A stretch of 32,532 nucleotides of DNA from Lutibacter sp. GTDB taxonomy: Bacteria > Bacteroidota > Bacteroidia > Flavobacteriales > Flavobacteriaceae. The translations under genes were made by a program, and so were the position numbers. The notes beneath the pieces were generated by a model. It was not told the origin of the DNA. It did no database searches and worked only from the letters and a program-made list of their open reading frames with translations. Shown here piece by piece: positions 32,101-32,532 of the stretch (positions are counted from its first letter, which is position 1; every line of letters starts with the position of its first letter). The stretch is from NCBI GenBank assembly GCA_030656195.1, contig JAUSOJ010000305.1:1-32532 (forward strand). The letters are read 5' to 3'.

Positions 32101-32532
32101 TTTGGAAACTGGACTTTAAAAGTGGTGGATTCAGGTCCTGAGGATATAGGAACAATCAATAGCTGGCGTCTTGAAATTTGTGGAGTTCCTATTGCAAATG
32201 TTAATGATGATGACAATGATGGCGTTATGAATGATGTTGACAAATGCCCCAATACAACTCCAGGGTCATTGGTTGATGCGGCTGGTTGTTTTACTTTGCC
32301 GGCAAATAATTTCACCGTAGAAACACTAAGTGAAACCTGTCCGGGCAAAAACAACGGACAAATTAAAATTACGGCTGTTAAGACACTAAATTATACCGTA
32401 ACAATTAACAATGTTCCGTATAATTATACAAGTACAACCTCAACGCCGGCAAATTTGGCTCCGGGAACGTATAATTTCTGTATTGGGGTTACAGGGCAAA
32501 CTTACACGCAATGTTACGCTGTTACCGTTGCT
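29167..32532 (+). CDS. Secreted multidomain metzincin metallopeptidase (3' partial)
   Basis: Open for 1122 codons from the ATG at 29167 to the last base and missing from the ORF track. The signal peptide ends AVSAQ at about residue 25. The zinc site is HEMGHQYGAHH (H358, E359, H362, H368, the HExxHxxGxxH motif), with the Met-turn IMAYSGLC (Met397), so this is a reprolysin-like metzincin. A propeptide precedes it. After the peptidase come Ig-like stretches, a fibronectin III-like domain (about 769-862, with TYYWRVKSINDC), a proprotein-convertase P domain (about 866-1006, WVGDLDLTLISPSGRQVML) and a thrombospondin type-3-like calcium motif (DDDNDGVMNDVDKCPNTTPG). The next region resembles domains ahead of type IX secretion signals; the signal itself would lie outside the window. 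It is probably an extracellular protease. Confidence 0.93.
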   Translation, partial: MKQHYIKRFLLTFSLCLLFFAVSAQNSDELWTKSTGFEKSASKKLDRKSIPNKFETYQLNVNQLKSKLSKAPKRKENLEKSTTVLSFPNEKGKLEKYQVFEASILDENLQKQYPNIRSYVGKGIDNPGSTIRFSVTPHGLHAMVLGNAEGSVFIDPTTENGDSYIVYSSKNLPSIEPFECKFDEVNTVQKTTASTAAAKAENANDGKLRTFRLAIATTGEYSTFHLNRQNISPSATVEVKKAAVLSAIVTTMTRVNGIFERDVALTMKLVANNTAVIFLDAATDGFTNNDSNKLINESQTIIDANIGAANYDIGHTFSTGGGGLAQLNGPCNAGMKARGITGSSSPIGDAYDIDYVAHEMGHQYGAHHTFNGDSGGCGGGNRNNGTAVEPGSGSTIMAYSGLCAPYNVTNDADAYFHLVSIREMWSNISSGYSTCAAVSVTGNNAPTLIDIPNYTIPKSTPFILNATASDVDGDILWYTWEQLDTEITTYPLVSTATGGPAFRSIPPTVNSKRYFPNLATIISGNLSNQWEVLPSVSRTMRFGVIVRDNNSNGGQTGSKETTVTVAGGSGPFKVTSQSTDVTWAAGTSQTITWDVANSNAAPVNCSFVNILLSTDAGLTFPITLASNVPNDGSQGIVVPNNATNKARIKVESVGNIFYAINAKNITIQTSEFIMNFVDYSKKVCIPNTAVYTFTYNTFLGFNALTTFSATGNPVGSTVTFNPATATSNNTSVQVTISGISIVGNYDVSIIGTSASITKTTSINLGVYSATVAAPTLVSPANNVIDVLKPFYLDWNDDVNATSYFVQISQDSGFGSILESDNVVLSAYSPQNLQSKTTYYWRVKSINDCNESAYSGIFKFTTENEVCDTKNALDTPKNIPDNNATGVSSTISISDNKLIRDINVTVNIPHEWVGDLDLTLISPSGRQVMLSANNGDDGTGYINTVFDDSALNSIRDGIAPFTGTFSPEGSLSNFYNEESFGNWTLKVVDSGPEDIGTINSWRLEICGVPIANVNDDDNDGVMNDVDKCPNTTPGSLVDAAGCFTLPANNFTVETLSETCPGKNNGQIKITAVKTLNYTVTINNVPYNYTSTTSTPANLAPGTYNFCIGVTGQTYTQCYAVTVA

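Overview
The window is about 32.5 kb of low-GC chromosome from a member of the Bacteroidota, almost certainly the family Flavobacteriaceae. Evidence: TAnnTTTG-type promoter boxes a short distance before many starts, weak ribosome binding sites, family-specific genes (DUF4837 lipoprotein, DUF4286 protein, a modular secreted metzincin of type IX secretion style) and flavobacterial intergenic palindromes. I cannot name the genus from the sequence alone. Most genes are core housekeeping genes. The unusual content is small: intergenic repeats, a toxin-antitoxin insertion and a broken peptidase gene.

Left part (1-7270): a lytic transglycosylase whose 5' end lies outside the window, a DUF4837 lipoprotein, a secreted protein made of 24-residue repeats, then a HigB/HigA-type toxin-antitoxin pair lying between two copies of the 3' end of glnS plus its bidirectional terminator. 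The intact glnS, folB and tRNA-Cys(GCA) follow.

Middle (7280-17612): a metallo-beta-lactamase-fold hydrolase and a subtilisin-like lipoprotein peptidase; an M1 metallopeptidase split by an in-frame TAA; an MscS-type channel; an M20 amidohydrolase and alanine racemase that overlap by 4 bases; an ECF sigma factor with a very short ZAS-motif partner; an O-methyltransferase; and a TatA-like protein.

Right part (17722-28736): mutS and a divergent SpoU-family methyltransferase, the DUF4286-rsmA-mgtE cluster preceded by a 17-unit heptamer array, a TPR protein, an unlisted 47-residue ORF, and the ribF-lipoprotein-serS cluster.

Right edge (28737-32532): a leader with tandem repeat elements, then a metzincin metallopeptidase of at least 1122 residues that runs off the window and is absent from the supplied ORF track.

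Best candidates for something new: (1) the toxin-antitoxin cassette that duplicated the glnS tail and terminator; (2) an 88-nt element beginning ATGAAACGAG that sits directly against start codons (three copies); (3) a two-hairpin intergenic element with conserved joining boxes but interchangeable stems (three copies). No CRISPR array, integrase, transposase or phage gene was seen.
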